From Nonomuraea helvata (GTDB lineage: Bacteria > Actinomycetota > Actinomycetes > Streptosporangiales > Streptosporangiaceae): a DNA stretch of 64,000 nt. Shown here one piece after another: positions 15,636 through 23,106 of this stretch (its first letter is position 1; each line of letters begins with the position of its first letter). The stretch covers positions 868,001 through 932,000 of the forward strand of contig NZ_BAAAXV010000008.1 in assembly GCF_039535785.1 (NCBI RefSeq), written 5' to 3'. Made by a program: the position numbers and the translations under genes. The notes under the pieces were generated by a model. That model was not told the DNA's origin. It saw nothing but the letters and a program-made list of their open reading frames with translations, and searched no databases.

Positions 15636-16780
15636 CCGGCCCGTGCCAGGGGGATCTCGCCGAGCACGGCCTGGAGCGCGTCGGCGGTGCGCGGGCCGCT
15701 GTGCGTGCCGGGACGGTCGGCGTCCTCCAGGTCCACGCTGATCCAGCGCGCCCCCGCCCAGCACCCCCGGTCGACGACCGCGCGCGGCACCGCGGGCCCG
15801 CCGGAGGCGCCGTGATGGCCGAGGACGTGCGTGATCGTCCGCCGCTCGTTGCCCGGGTCGCCCAGGTACGCCAGCGTGCGATCCACCAGATCGGTCGCCG
15901 TCAGCCCCTGGATGTCGTGGTCGCCCCCGATGTTGACCACGAACACCCTGGCCGCGGCCCGGCTCTCCGCGATCGCCTCGGCCACCCCCGGCGTCAGGTA
16001 GCTGGGCAGCAGCGACGAGTGCGGCGTGCCGGGGCCGTACACGATGAGGTCGGCGTCCCGGAGCGCCTCCAGCGCCTCCGGGCCGGGTGAGACGCGGGCC
16101 GCGCGCCGGGCGAGCAGCTCGCGCACCCGCTCCGGGGGCCGCCCCGCCAGCTCGGCGCGTGCGGCGGCCGTCAGCGGCTCCCGCAGCAGGAACAGCCCCG
16201 TGATGGCCGCCGCGTCCTGCGGCGCGACGATGTCCGCCTCGTCGGCCAGCAGCCGCCCGTCCTCCTTGAGCGCGACCAGGAACGCGTTCTCGCCGGCCGT
16301 CACGTTGAGCAGCCTCGCCGGAGAGCCGAACGTCTGCGCGCACGTCCGTACCGCCGCGTTGAAGTCCTCGCTCAGCCGCAGGTACGCCCCGGCGAACACG
16401 AGGTTGCCGAGTGCGCAGTCGGCCAGGTCGAGCCCGTCCGGCTCGGCGCGGAGCCGCCCGGCGAAGACCCGCAGCTCGCGCGTGATCCGGTAGTCCAGCG
16501 GCCCGTCGATCAGCCGCCCCAGGTCCGCGGCCGTGGTGCCCGGCGCGAGCCGGCGTTCGAGCAGCTCCCGGCGGGGATCGCCGCGGTCGAGGTGGAGCAG
16601 GAGGTTCTTGCGGAAGTCGGACGGGCCGAGCATGCCCGGCAGGTAGCGGCGCAGCGCGCCGGTGGACAGCCCGTTGTCGTACCCGTTGATCAGCAGGGAC
16701 AGCTCCAGCCCCGGCCGGCGCAGCAGGGCGCGGGCGATCCCGGCCGCGCCCCGCCCGCCGCTGAACATGGAGACCCTCAC
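15632..16780 (-). CDS. CofD/YvcK-like (2-phospho-lactate transferase fold) protein
   Basis: A 382-residue protein of the CofD/YvcK superfamily. It has the N-terminal phosphate loop MFSGGRGAAG and the conserved YGPGTPHSSLLPSYL motif (compare GPGSLYTSILPNLL in YvcK). CofD moves a phospho-carboxylate onto coenzyme F420 precursors; YvcK binds UDP-sugars and controls envelope synthesis. This protein is longer and sits in a glycan operon, away from any F420 gene, so an F420 role is unlikely. The GTG start (16780) overlaps the GT2 stop (GTGA) and has AGGAGG just upstream. A sensor of, or transferase acting on, a UDP-sugar or phospho-sugar is plausible but unproven. Confidence 0.75.
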   Translation of the reverse strand: MRVSMFSGGRGAAGIARALLRRPGLELSLLINGYDNGLSTGALRRYLPGMLGPSDFRKNLLLHLDRGDPRRELLERRLAPGTTAADLGRLIDGPLDYRITRELRVFAGRLRAEPDGLDLADCALGNLVFAGAYLRLSEDFNAAVRTCAQTFGSPARLLNVTAGENAFLVALKEDGRLLADEADIVAPQDAAAITGLFLLREPLTAAARAELAGRPPERVRELLARRAARVSPGPEALEALRDADLIVYGPGTPHSSLLPSYLTPGVAEAIAESRAAARVFVVNIGGDHDIQGLTATDLVDRTLAYLGDPGNERRTITHVLGHHGASGGPAVPRAVVDRGCWAGARWISVDLEDADRPGTHSGPRTADALQAVLGEIPLARAG

Positions 16781-17553
16781 CGGACCTCCTCGTCGAGCAC
16801 CGGGACGCGGAGCACACCGCGGCGCAGCAGCCAGTGGCGCAGCCCGAGGTAGCCCACGAACAGGGCCCGGTCGCGCGCTCCCCGCCAGAACCGCCAGCCC
16901 CGGCGGCCGCCGCCCCGTGCGCGATGCTCGATCGGCAGCTCCACCCAGGCGTGTCCCAGCTCGGAGACGCGGGCCGTGATCTCGGTCGAGCAGTTCATCC
17001 CGGCCGACTCCAGCGGCAGCGCGCGGAACAGCGGCCCGTACACCACCTTGAAGATCGAGTTGAAGTCGCGGTAGTGGGTGCGCTGCAGCAGGTTGCTGAC
17101 CGCGCCGCTGGCCGCCGACCCCCACCGGTACGGCAGGCTGTCGGCCTTCCTGATCCGGGCGCCCGAGAACGCGAGCCCCGCACCCGCCTGGATGCGCCCG
17201 ATGAACCGGTCCAGGTTGGCGATCGGGAACTGCCCGTCGGAGTCCAGCAGCACGACCCAGTCCATCCGGGTACGCGCGATCGCGGCGGCGATGGCGGCCC
17301 CCGCGCCGCGGTTACGCCCGAACGTGACGATGACGAGCCCCGGGCAGTCCTCTCGCAGCTCCTCCAGGATCTTCCCGGTCGCGTCGCCGCTGCCGTCGTC
17401 ACAGACGACGATCTCCCAAGCGCCGATCGCCGGGTGGCGCTCCAGGTACTGCCGCCATTCCGTCACCGCGGCCGCGATGTTCTCCGCCTCGTTGTACGCG
17501 GGCGCCGCCACCGAGATGTCGATCAGGGGCGGCGCGGCAGGCGCGTTCGGCAA
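16777..17553 (-). CDS. GT2 glycosyltransferase (polyprenyl-phosphate glycosyltransferase-like)
   Basis: A 258-residue family-2 glycosyltransferase. Motifs: APAYNEAENI, IVVCDDGSGDATG, GRNRGAGAAIAAAI and LLDSDGQFP. They resemble dolichol/polyprenyl-phosphate mannosyl- or glucosyltransferases, and there is no obvious transmembrane tail. Translation must start at TTG (17551-17553): an in-frame stop lies two codons upstream, and AGGAGG (17560-17565) is 6 bases away. It could make the polyprenyl-phosphate sugar that starts or extends the glycan. It is separated by 3 bases from the membrane-protein gene upstream and overlaps the CofD-like gene downstream. Confidence 0.88.
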   Translation of the reverse strand: MPNAPAAPPLIDISVAAPAYNEAENIAAAVTEWRQYLERHPAIGAWEIVVCDDGSGDATGKILEELREDCPGLVIVTFGRNRGAGAAIAAAIARTRMDWVVLLDSDGQFPIANLDRFIGRIQAGAGLAFSGARIRKADSLPYRWGSAASGAVSNLLQRTHYRDFNSIFKVVYGPLFRALPLESAGMNCSTEITARVSELGHAWVELPIEHRARGGGRRGWRFWRGARDRALFVGYLGLRHWLLRRGVLRVPVLDEEVR

Positions 17554-17556
17554 TGG

Positions 17557-18234
17557 TCACCTCCTCCGAGTGGCGTCCGCGCCGGCTCCCGTCAGGCGCG
17601 CGATCCAGCGGTCAAGGGGAAGCAGGTTGATCCCCACGATGAAGGGGACATGGGCGAGCGCGAACCAGATCGCCGCGCCGAACGGGATCGGCCCGCCGGT
17701 GAACAGGTTGATGTGCGGGGCGTCGATGAGCTTGGGGATCTTCACCGGGTTGACCACCTGCCACATCACGTCCAGGAAACCCGAGAACACGATGAGCACC
17801 CCGGTGGCCATGATCTTCAGGCAGCGGCCGGGGGAGCCGCCGCCGATCCGGTACGCGGCGGCGACCGTGAGCACGATCCCCGGATACAGCAGCAGGTACA
17901 GGTGGGTGTAGAAGCTGTCGCCGTGCGCCCGCGCGCCGTCCCCGTAATAGAACCAGCTGATCCTCGGGATCAGGTAGCCGGTGAAGAAGACGAACGGGAC
18001 GTACAGCAGCCAGCTCAGGCGCGGCGACACCCACGGGAAGAACGCGATCGCGCAGCACAGGAAGGCGAAGGCGACCAGCTTGGCCACCAGCTGCCAGGCG
18101 GCGTCGATCTCGCGGGCGTGCGGGGTGGCCAGCCAGACGAAGGCGAAGCCGGCCGCGCCGACGGCCAGGGCGATCCACCAGATGTGCGCGGCCCATGGGC
18201 GGCGGGTTTCGAGCAGGGGGTCGGGATGGTTCAC
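17557..18234 (-). CDS. Polytopic hypothetical membrane protein
   Basis: A 225-residue protein with six or seven hydrophobic helices, for example HIWWIALAVGAAGFAFVWLA near residue 15 and FGAAIWFALAHVPFIVGINLL near the C-terminus. It belongs to no family I can name. The start is GTG at 18234 with GAGGA 7 bases upstream; a longer open frame would run over the operator and is rejected. It is the first gene of the seven-gene glycan operon, 36 bases from the operator at 18271-18289. Its position suggests a membrane step in the same pathway. Confidence 0.75.
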   Translation of the reverse strand: MNHPDPLLETRRPWAAHIWWIALAVGAAGFAFVWLATPHAREIDAAWQLVAKLVAFAFLCCAIAFFPWVSPRLSWLLYVPFVFFTGYLIPRISWFYYGDGARAHGDSFYTHLYLLLYPGIVLTVAAAYRIGGGSPGRCLKIMATGVLIVFSGFLDVMWQVVNPVKIPKLIDAPHINLFTGGPIPFGAAIWFALAHVPFIVGINLLPLDRWIARLTGAGADATRRR

Positions 18235-18270
18235 AGCCGGTCCTCGTGGAGGGGCGTCATGAGGGAAAGC

Positions 18271-18289
18271 GCTCGCGGGAGCGCTCCCA
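18271..18289 (-). promoter_or_regulatory. CebR/LacI-type operator in leader of glycan operon
   Basis: On the minus strand the sequence is TGGGAGCGCTCCCGCGAGC, containing the perfect palindrome GGGAGCGCTCCC (18277-18288). It matches the CebR box of Streptomyces (TGGGAGCGCTCCCA) at 13 of 14 bases. It lies 36 bases before the first start codon of the operon. CebR answers to cello-oligosaccharides; the actual regulator here may be another LacI member. Confidence 0.75.
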
Positions 18290-18583
18290 AACGCAGTATG
18301 GCACCTGTCCCCATGGTGGCGATCTAAATAGCAAATATCGGACGTGCCGGAATTGTCTGGCCCATTGACTAACCGTAGTGTGGCGACAAAAGACCAGCTC
18401 AACCATGTTATTTCAAGATATGTGAAAATCTGGAACGTTTTAGTGACGAAGCGGTAGGAAGCGGTCTGCCTGGGATGTCAAGACCCCTGACCGGCACGCC
18501 TGCGTCGGCTTGCGGAGGTGCCTTAATTGAACAAGCGGTCCAACGACCGGAAATATCAGCAGCTCAGGCGGCTGCCGAGCGAC

Positions 18584-18602
18584 TGGGAGCGCTCCCGCGA
18601 GC
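18584..18602 (+). promoter_or_regulatory. Second, identical CebR/LacI-type operator, inverted
   Basis: The same 19 bases as at 18271-18289, now on the plus strand, 294 bases away. The palindrome core GGGAGCGCTCCC is at 18585-18596. Two identical sites at this distance could be bridged by a tetrameric LacI-type repressor through DNA looping. Confidence 0.7.
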
Positions 18603-18616
18603 CTGCGCATTCCAGG

Positions 18617-18636
18617 CCCGAAACACAGGTTTCGGG
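18617..18636 (-). terminator. Hairpin downstream of the kinase gene
   Basis: Arms CCCGAAAC and GTTTCGGG with a 4-base loop lie 27 bases past the kinase stop on the minus strand. A self-complementary CCGTCCGGACGG (18650-18661) lies between them. No U-tract follows, so termination is only probable. Confidence 0.45.
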
Positions 18637-18662
18637 ATCGCCGGAATCACCGTCCGGACGGC

Positions 18663-21014
18663 TCAGCTCGGGCCGAGGCTCCAGACGCGGAGCGCGCGGT
18701 CGTCGCCCGTGCCGGCGAGCACGGGGCGGCCGTCCTGCTTCGCCGGCGCCAGCGTGCGGATCGCCCCGCCGCGCCCGGGGCCGAGCACGCCGATGATGTC
18801 GCCGTCGCGGAGGTTCCAGACGCGGACGATGACGTCGCCGTTCCAGGGAGCGTGGGCGACGGCGGCGAAGGGCACGTCTCCTGTCTGCCCCGCGACGAGG
18901 GCCGCGGCGCCCCGGTCGTCCGGGCTCTGATCGCTGAACGTCCACTTCTTCCTGCGCTTGCCCGTCGCCAGGTCGTACACGCGCAGGGTCGCGTCCAGGT
19001 GAGTCGACACGAGCACGGCCTTGCCGTCGATCTCGCCGCAGGCCAGCCGCTCGATCCCGCCGATCTCCCCGGTGCGGAACGAGTGCGTCATCTTCCCGTC
19101 CGACAGCCGCCACACCCGGACGCGTTCGCCGCCGTCGCCCGTGACGAGCACGTCGTCCTTGCCCATCCGCCCGAAGGCCAGCCCTCTGACGCCCTGGAAA
19201 TGGTCGTTGATCGTCGAGCCGATCTGCTTTCCGGTGGAGATGTCCCAGAGCCGTACGACGCTGTGGAGGTCCTTCATGCCGTCGTACTTCTGCGACACGG
19301 CCACCGCCGCGCCCGCCGTGACGGTGACGGCGATGACGGGGTCGCTCACCTTGCGCGAGGCGAGGCTCTCGCCCGCCAGGCTCCACAGCCGCATCCGGCC
19401 GTCGAGATGCCCGGAGGCCGCCACCGGCGTACTGCCGACGCTGCCGGTGGCCACCCACGTCGTCGAGCCCCCGCCGTCCCCGAGCCTGGTGGGCGCCTGG
19501 CCGAGGTCCCAGGCGGACACCGCCCCCTTGGCCGTCCCGCACACGACGGTGCCCCCGGCGGCGGCCAGCACCGTGGGGGCGCCGTCCGCCGCCGGGAGGG
19601 GTACGGACTCCGCGAGCTGCGTGCCGAAAGGCTGCGCGGACGCGGCAGGAGTGGGCGACGCGGCGGTGGGGGTCGGGCTTCCGCCGGTCGGCTGGGTCGT
19701 ACTCCGGCCGATCGGGGGAGGGAGGTCGTCCCGCGGCCGGAGAAGGGTGAAGGCGGACACCCCGAGAGCGGCCGCGGCGGCCGCGGCTCCGCCGATCACC
19801 GCCCGCCGGCTGACCGGCCGTCCCTGCCCGGGGGCCGTGTCCGCATCGGCCACCGACCCGTTCCCGGCAGGGAATCCCGTACGGACGGACAGCGGCGGCC
19901 GTCCCTCCGGAGTGGGCGCGGAACCTGAAAAGGGCCTCGCACCATGCGGAGGCGGAGGCCCGGCGTGCGCCCTCCCAACGGGCGGTTGCACCGTTCCCAC
20001 GGGCGGCGAACCCGACGGCCCCGCCCCGGTCGCTCCTGCGGATGGCGGGCCGGACGAAGACGCTCCTCCTGCGGATGGCGGGCCGGGCACCGGCGCCGCA
20101 CCCGGCGGAGCGGACGGTGCCGGTCGGGACGAGTCGTCGGGCGGGGCGCCCGTGACGGGGTGGGCCGCGACAGGGTGGGCCGCGCCGGGGCCCGGGAGGA
20201 CGCCGGCGCCCGGCCCCGCCTGCCGGATGAGCCGCTGCAGCAGCTCAGCCGGGCCCGGCCGACCGGCGGCATCCTTGGACAGGCAGATCTCGATGGTTCC
20301 CAGCAGGTGCGGCGGCACCCCCGTAAGGTCCGGGAGGCCGCTCAGCACGCTGTTCACCACGGCCGCCACCGTGTCCCCCGCGAAGGGCGTGCGCCCCGTG
20401 GCGGCGAACACCATCGTCCCCGCCCAGCTGAACACGTCCGAGGCGGGCCCCACCCGCTCGCCCCTGAACTGCTCGGGCGACATGTACGCCGGCGTCCCCA
20501 CAGGCGCGGACGTGCCGGTCGTGGCGTCGAGCGCCTTGGCGATCCCGAAGTCGATGACGATCGGCCCGTCCGGACCCATCAGCACGTTCCCCGGCTTGAA
20601 GTCCCGGTGCACGATCCCGGCCTGGTGGATGGCCACCAGCGCGGTCAGCGTGGAGATCGCCAACCGGTCCAGCGCCCCGCCCACCCGTCGCCCGAACGTC
20701 CGGACCACGGCCTGCAGCGTGTCGCCCGGCACGTACTCGCTGACGATGTACGGCCGGTCGTCCACCGTCCCGACGTCCAGGATCGCGGCCGTGCAGAACG
20801 CGGCCACCCGCCGCGCCGCCTCCACCTCCCGCAGGAAGCCCTTGGTGGCGTCGTCGTCATGGCTGAGGTGCCCGTGCAGCACCTTGATCGCCACCTCGCG
20901 GTCACCGACGCCTCGGTAGACGACCCCTTGGCCGCCGGAGCCGAGCACGCCGACGAGCCGGTACGAGCCGATCCGCTCGGGATCGCCCGGCCGGAGCGGG
21001 CGCAGGTCCGGCAT
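18663..21014 (-). CDS. Transmembrane Ser/Thr protein kinase with WD40 sensor domain
   Basis: A 783-residue bacterial Hanks-type kinase. The cytoplasmic kinase domain (about 15-265) has glycine loop GSGGQGVVY, K44 (VAIK), catalytic HRDFKPGN (D138) and DFG (155-157), then APE-like MSPEQFRGE. A long Pro/Gly/Ser-rich linker (270-400) leads to RR plus an alanine-rich transmembrane helix (about 405-425). A Thr/Pro-rich stretch and a WD40-type beta-propeller (about 470-783, repeats ending in VRLWDIS, VRVWRLS, LRVYDLA, VRVWNLR, LRVWSLG) follow. The propeller would lie outside the cell and sense a ligand. ATG 21014 has AAGGAG close upstream. It is monocistronic; targets unknown. Confidence 0.9.
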   Translation of the reverse strand: MPDLRPLRPGDPERIGSYRLVGVLGSGGQGVVYRGVGDREVAIKVLHGHLSHDDDATKGFLREVEAARRVAAFCTAAILDVGTVDDRPYIVSEYVPGDTLQAVVRTFGRRVGGALDRLAISTLTALVAIHQAGIVHRDFKPGNVLMGPDGPIVIDFGIAKALDATTGTSAPVGTPAYMSPEQFRGERVGPASDVFSWAGTMVFAATGRTPFAGDTVAAVVNSVLSGLPDLTGVPPHLLGTIEICLSKDAAGRPGPAELLQRLIRQAGPGAGVLPGPGAAHPVAAHPVTGAPPDDSSRPAPSAPPGAAPVPGPPSAGGASSSGPPSAGATGAGPSGSPPVGTVQPPVGRAHAGPPPPHGARPFSGSAPTPEGRPPLSVRTGFPAGNGSVADADTAPGQGRPVSRRAVIGGAAAAAAALGVSAFTLLRPRDDLPPPIGRSTTQPTGGSPTPTAASPTPAASAQPFGTQLAESVPLPAADGAPTVLAAAGGTVVCGTAKGAVSAWDLGQAPTRLGDGGGSTTWVATGSVGSTPVAASGHLDGRMRLWSLAGESLASRKVSDPVIAVTVTAGAAVAVSQKYDGMKDLHSVVRLWDISTGKQIGSTINDHFQGVRGLAFGRMGKDDVLVTGDGGERVRVWRLSDGKMTHSFRTGEIGGIERLACGEIDGKAVLVSTHLDATLRVYDLATGKRRKKWTFSDQSPDDRGAAALVAGQTGDVPFAAVAHAPWNGDVIVRVWNLRDGDIIGVLGPGRGGAIRTLAPAKQDGRPVLAGTGDDRALRVWSLGPS

Positions 21015-21072
21015 CCCGCTCCTTCCACGGATCACATCGGGCGATCACACAATAAGACCCGTACGTCCGGTT

Positions 21073-21333
21073 TTACGACAGCTTCTCGAAGAAGAATTCA
21101 TGCTTCAAGAACGACGTGTCGTATTCGTGCCCGGGATACGGCGGGATGAGCTGAGACGCCTGGAACAGCCGCCACCCGTCCCGCAACGCCTCCACCCCCG
21201 TCTCGTACGGTGGCTCGTCCCCGTCGCCCGTCGTCGGGTCGGTCCGCCCGGTGCCGTCGTAGCGCGACCAGCCCACCACGGGAGCGTCGAGCGCGGAGGT
21301 GGCCAGATAGAGAACGAGCACCTGCTGCTTCAT
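21073..21333 (-). CDS. Small hypothetical protein coupled to phytanoyl dioxygenase
   Basis: An 86-residue soluble protein beginning MKQQVLVLYLATSALDAPVVGWSRYDG and ending HEFFFEKLS. It belongs to no family I can name. It reads like a small globular protein with an N-terminal beta-strand (VLVLYLA) and no signal peptide. ATG 21333 overlaps the stop of the dioxygenase gene (ATGA), so it is co-translated and probably an accessory or companion of that enzyme. Confidence 0.7.
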   Translation of the reverse strand: MKQQVLVLYLATSALDAPVVGWSRYDGTGRTDPTTGDGDEPPYETGVEALRDGWRLFQASQLIPPYPGHEYDTSFLKHEFFFEKLS

Positions 21334-22136
21334 GCGACCCTCCCGGGACGGTTGTTCACACGCGTGTTCCAGTACTCGACATCGAACGAGGGATCGCCCG
21401 TCATGGCCCGCCACAACCGCACCCGGTTGTGCGCCTCCAGCCGCCCGGTCGCGTGCTCGTACCACGGGAAACGCCGATCCAGCTCGGCCGACACGGCAGG
21501 GTCCTCCAGGTCGGAGACGTCCCAGAGCCGCACCTGCGGCACGGTCGGGTTGAAGCGGATTTTGAACATGTAGCGCCGCACGTCGCTGTCGTTGCGCCGC
21601 CCGCCGTGCCAGATGCCGTGGTGGAGCAGCATCACGGTCCCGGCCGGGCAGGTCAGCCGGGTCTGGCCGCGCAGGTTCTGGTAGCGGCCGGTGTCGCTCT
21701 CGTTGGTCCGGCGCAGGTGGCTGCCCGGCACCACCAGCGTGCCGCCCATGTCCGCGCTCACCTCGCGCGGGTAGTACATGAGCTGCACGTCGAAGGCGTC
21801 CATGCGGGTGTCGATGATGGCGTCGGCGTGCAGCGGCTGCGCGTGGCCCTCGCGCGGCTCGCGTACGTGCACGGCGTGGTGGTCGACGGTCGGGTCGGGG
21901 CCGACGAGCGAGTGCAGGGCGCCCGCGACGGCGGGCAGCTCGATCAGTCTCCGGGCGAACGACCCGTCGGGGAAGGCCTTGGCGACCGGGGTTCCGTAGG
22001 GCGAGCGGGGGATGCCCGCCTCGAGCACGTCGATCGCCTGGTCGTTGAGCTCGTCCGGGACGACCCCGTCGAGCCGCAGGTAACCGGCGGCCACGAATCC
22101 GGCGACCTGTACGGACGTCAGCAAAGTGGTTCGCAT
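21330..22136 (-). CDS. Phytanoyl-CoA dioxygenase (PhyH)-family 2-oxoglutarate oxygenase
   Basis: A 268-residue Fe(II)/2-oxoglutarate dioxygenase of the PhyH family. The iron triad is H103-x-D105 (PLHADAI) and H177 (GIWHGG), and RRYMFKIRF supplies the 2-oxoglutarate arginine. Members hydroxylate or degrade varied small molecules (acyl chains, phosphonates, osmolytes, antibiotics). A divergent AraC regulator 91 bases away and a coupled 86-residue partner suggest an inducible three-gene catabolic unit. The ribosome site before ATG 22136 is weak. Substrate unknown. Confidence 0.85.
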   Translation of the reverse strand: MRTTLLTSVQVAGFVAAGYLRLDGVVPDELNDQAIDVLEAGIPRSPYGTPVAKAFPDGSFARRLIELPAVAGALHSLVGPDPTVDHHAVHVREPREGHAQPLHADAIIDTRMDAFDVQLMYYPREVSADMGGTLVVPGSHLRRTNESDTGRYQNLRGQTRLTCPAGTVMLLHHGIWHGGRRNDSDVRRYMFKIRFNPTVPQVRLWDVSDLEDPAVSAELDRRFPWYEHATGRLEAHNRVRLWRAMTGDPSFDVEYWNTRVNNRPGRVA

Positions 22137-22170
22137 GCCTCGAAGTTAGAACCGGACATCAGCCCTGTCG

Positions 22171-22190
22171 TAGGTTGTAATCATCAACTA
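22171..22190. promoter_or_regulatory. Imperfect inverted repeat between AraC and PhyH genes
   Basis: TAGGTTG and CAACTA flank TAATCAT in the 91-base divergent spacer. The position and symmetry fit a binding site for the adjacent AraC-type regulator, which would control both directions. Inferred. Confidence 0.4.
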
Positions 22191-22227
22191 CTGGTTCATT
22201 TTCCCTCGCTGGTGTAGACAGGGCGTT

Positions 22228-22989
22228 GTGCGGCAGGTGGAGATCGCGCTCTCCGAGCCACCCGCGGTGGCCGGGGCGGGGGTGGGCGTGCACGGTGTGG
22301 TCCGCACCCGCGACGTGTTCCGGCTGCCCGACCTCTGGCAGCTCCACCTGTACAAGTACGCCGCCGAACTGGTGGTCGAGGGCACCACGCACGCGATCAA
22401 GCCCGGCCATGTGAGCCTGATCCCGCCGGGCGCGGAGGTGCACTACCACTACCGGGGCAGGTCCGAGCACCTGTACGCGCACTTCAGGCTGTCCGGTGCG
22501 GACGAGCGGCGGGTCGTCGCGGTCATGCGGGACGCCGGTGACCAGGCGCCGCTCATCGCCGCCTCGCTGCGGCAGGTCATCGCGGCCGTCCCCGACACCA
22601 GGGCGCGGGCCTCGGCGGAGGTGTGGACGGTGCTGTGGCGGGTGGCGAACCTGCCCGTGGCCGGCAGCGCGCACGCCGTCGTGGCGGCCGCCATGGAGCA
22701 CATCGACGCGGACCTCGCCGCGCCCCTGACCGTCCCCGGCATCGCCCGCGCCGCCGGGGTGTCGCACAACCACCTCACCCGGCTGTTCCGCGCCCAGACG
22801 GGACTGACCGTGGTGGCCTACATCCGCCGCAGGAGGATGTCCCGCGCGCTGCACCTGCTGCGCGACTCGACCCTCGCGATCCCCGCGATAGCGGCCGCGG
22901 TGGGGATCCCGGATCTGCAGGCGTTCAACAAGGTGTGCCGCCGCGAGCTGGGCGCCTCACCCCGGTCCCTGCGCGCGGGCGGCTCCTGA
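22228..22989 (+). CDS. AraC-family transcriptional regulator
   Basis: A 253-residue AraC/XylS regulator. The N-terminal cupin-like sensor domain contains HAIKPGHVSLIPPGAEVHYHY. The C-terminal double helix-turn-helix (about 150-250) shows GIARAAGVSHNHLTRLFRAQTG and AIAAAVGIPDLQAFNKVCRRELG. The first GTG (22228) has AGGG 5 bases before it; GTG three codons later is possible. It is divergent from the PhyH operon, its probable target. The ligand is unknown. Confidence 0.88.
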   Translation: MRQVEIALSEPPAVAGAGVGVHGVVRTRDVFRLPDLWQLHLYKYAAELVVEGTTHAIKPGHVSLIPPGAEVHYHYRGRSEHLYAHFRLSGADERRVVAVMRDAGDQAPLIAASLRQVIAAVPDTRARASAEVWTVLWRVANLPVAGSAHAVVAAAMEHIDADLAAPLTVPGIARAAGVSHNHLTRLFRAQTGLTVVAYIRRRRMSRALHLLRDSTLAIPAIAAAVGIPDLQAFNKVCRRELGASPRSLRAGGS

Positions 22990-23106
22990 CCTCGCGCCCG
23001 GCCCGCCCGGAACCCTCCGCAGGCCGGATGGCCCGGCCGACGCGAGGTACCCGAGTGACGCCCGTGACGTGAGAGCAGGCCCCCGGACCGGGTAGGTTGG
23101 CCGACC

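Larger units (their letters stand above)
18235..18662. other. Gene-free regulatory gap, AT-richer than surroundings
   Basis: This 428-base stretch between the start of the seven-gene operon and the end of the kinase gene holds two identical operator sequences in opposite orientation and an AT-rich core (about 18325-18450). A short plus-strand frame from TTG 18527 has a GGAGG upstream but runs antisense into the kinase gene and matches nothing known. The gap presumably carries the operon promoter; I could not fix a -10/-35 pair with confidence. Confidence 0.6.

Noticed and set aside
15632..16780. F420 biosynthesis CofD
   Set aside because: No CofC/CofE or deazaflavin gene is nearby; the gene is embedded in a glycan operon, so only the superfamily is assigned.
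18527..18796. Short plus-strand frame starting at TTG with a GGAGG upstream
   Set aside because: It runs antisense into the kinase gene, is Arg/Ser-rich without a recognisable fold, and its ribosome site may be chance. It might be a remnant of a lost operator-controlled gene but is not supported as a CDS.
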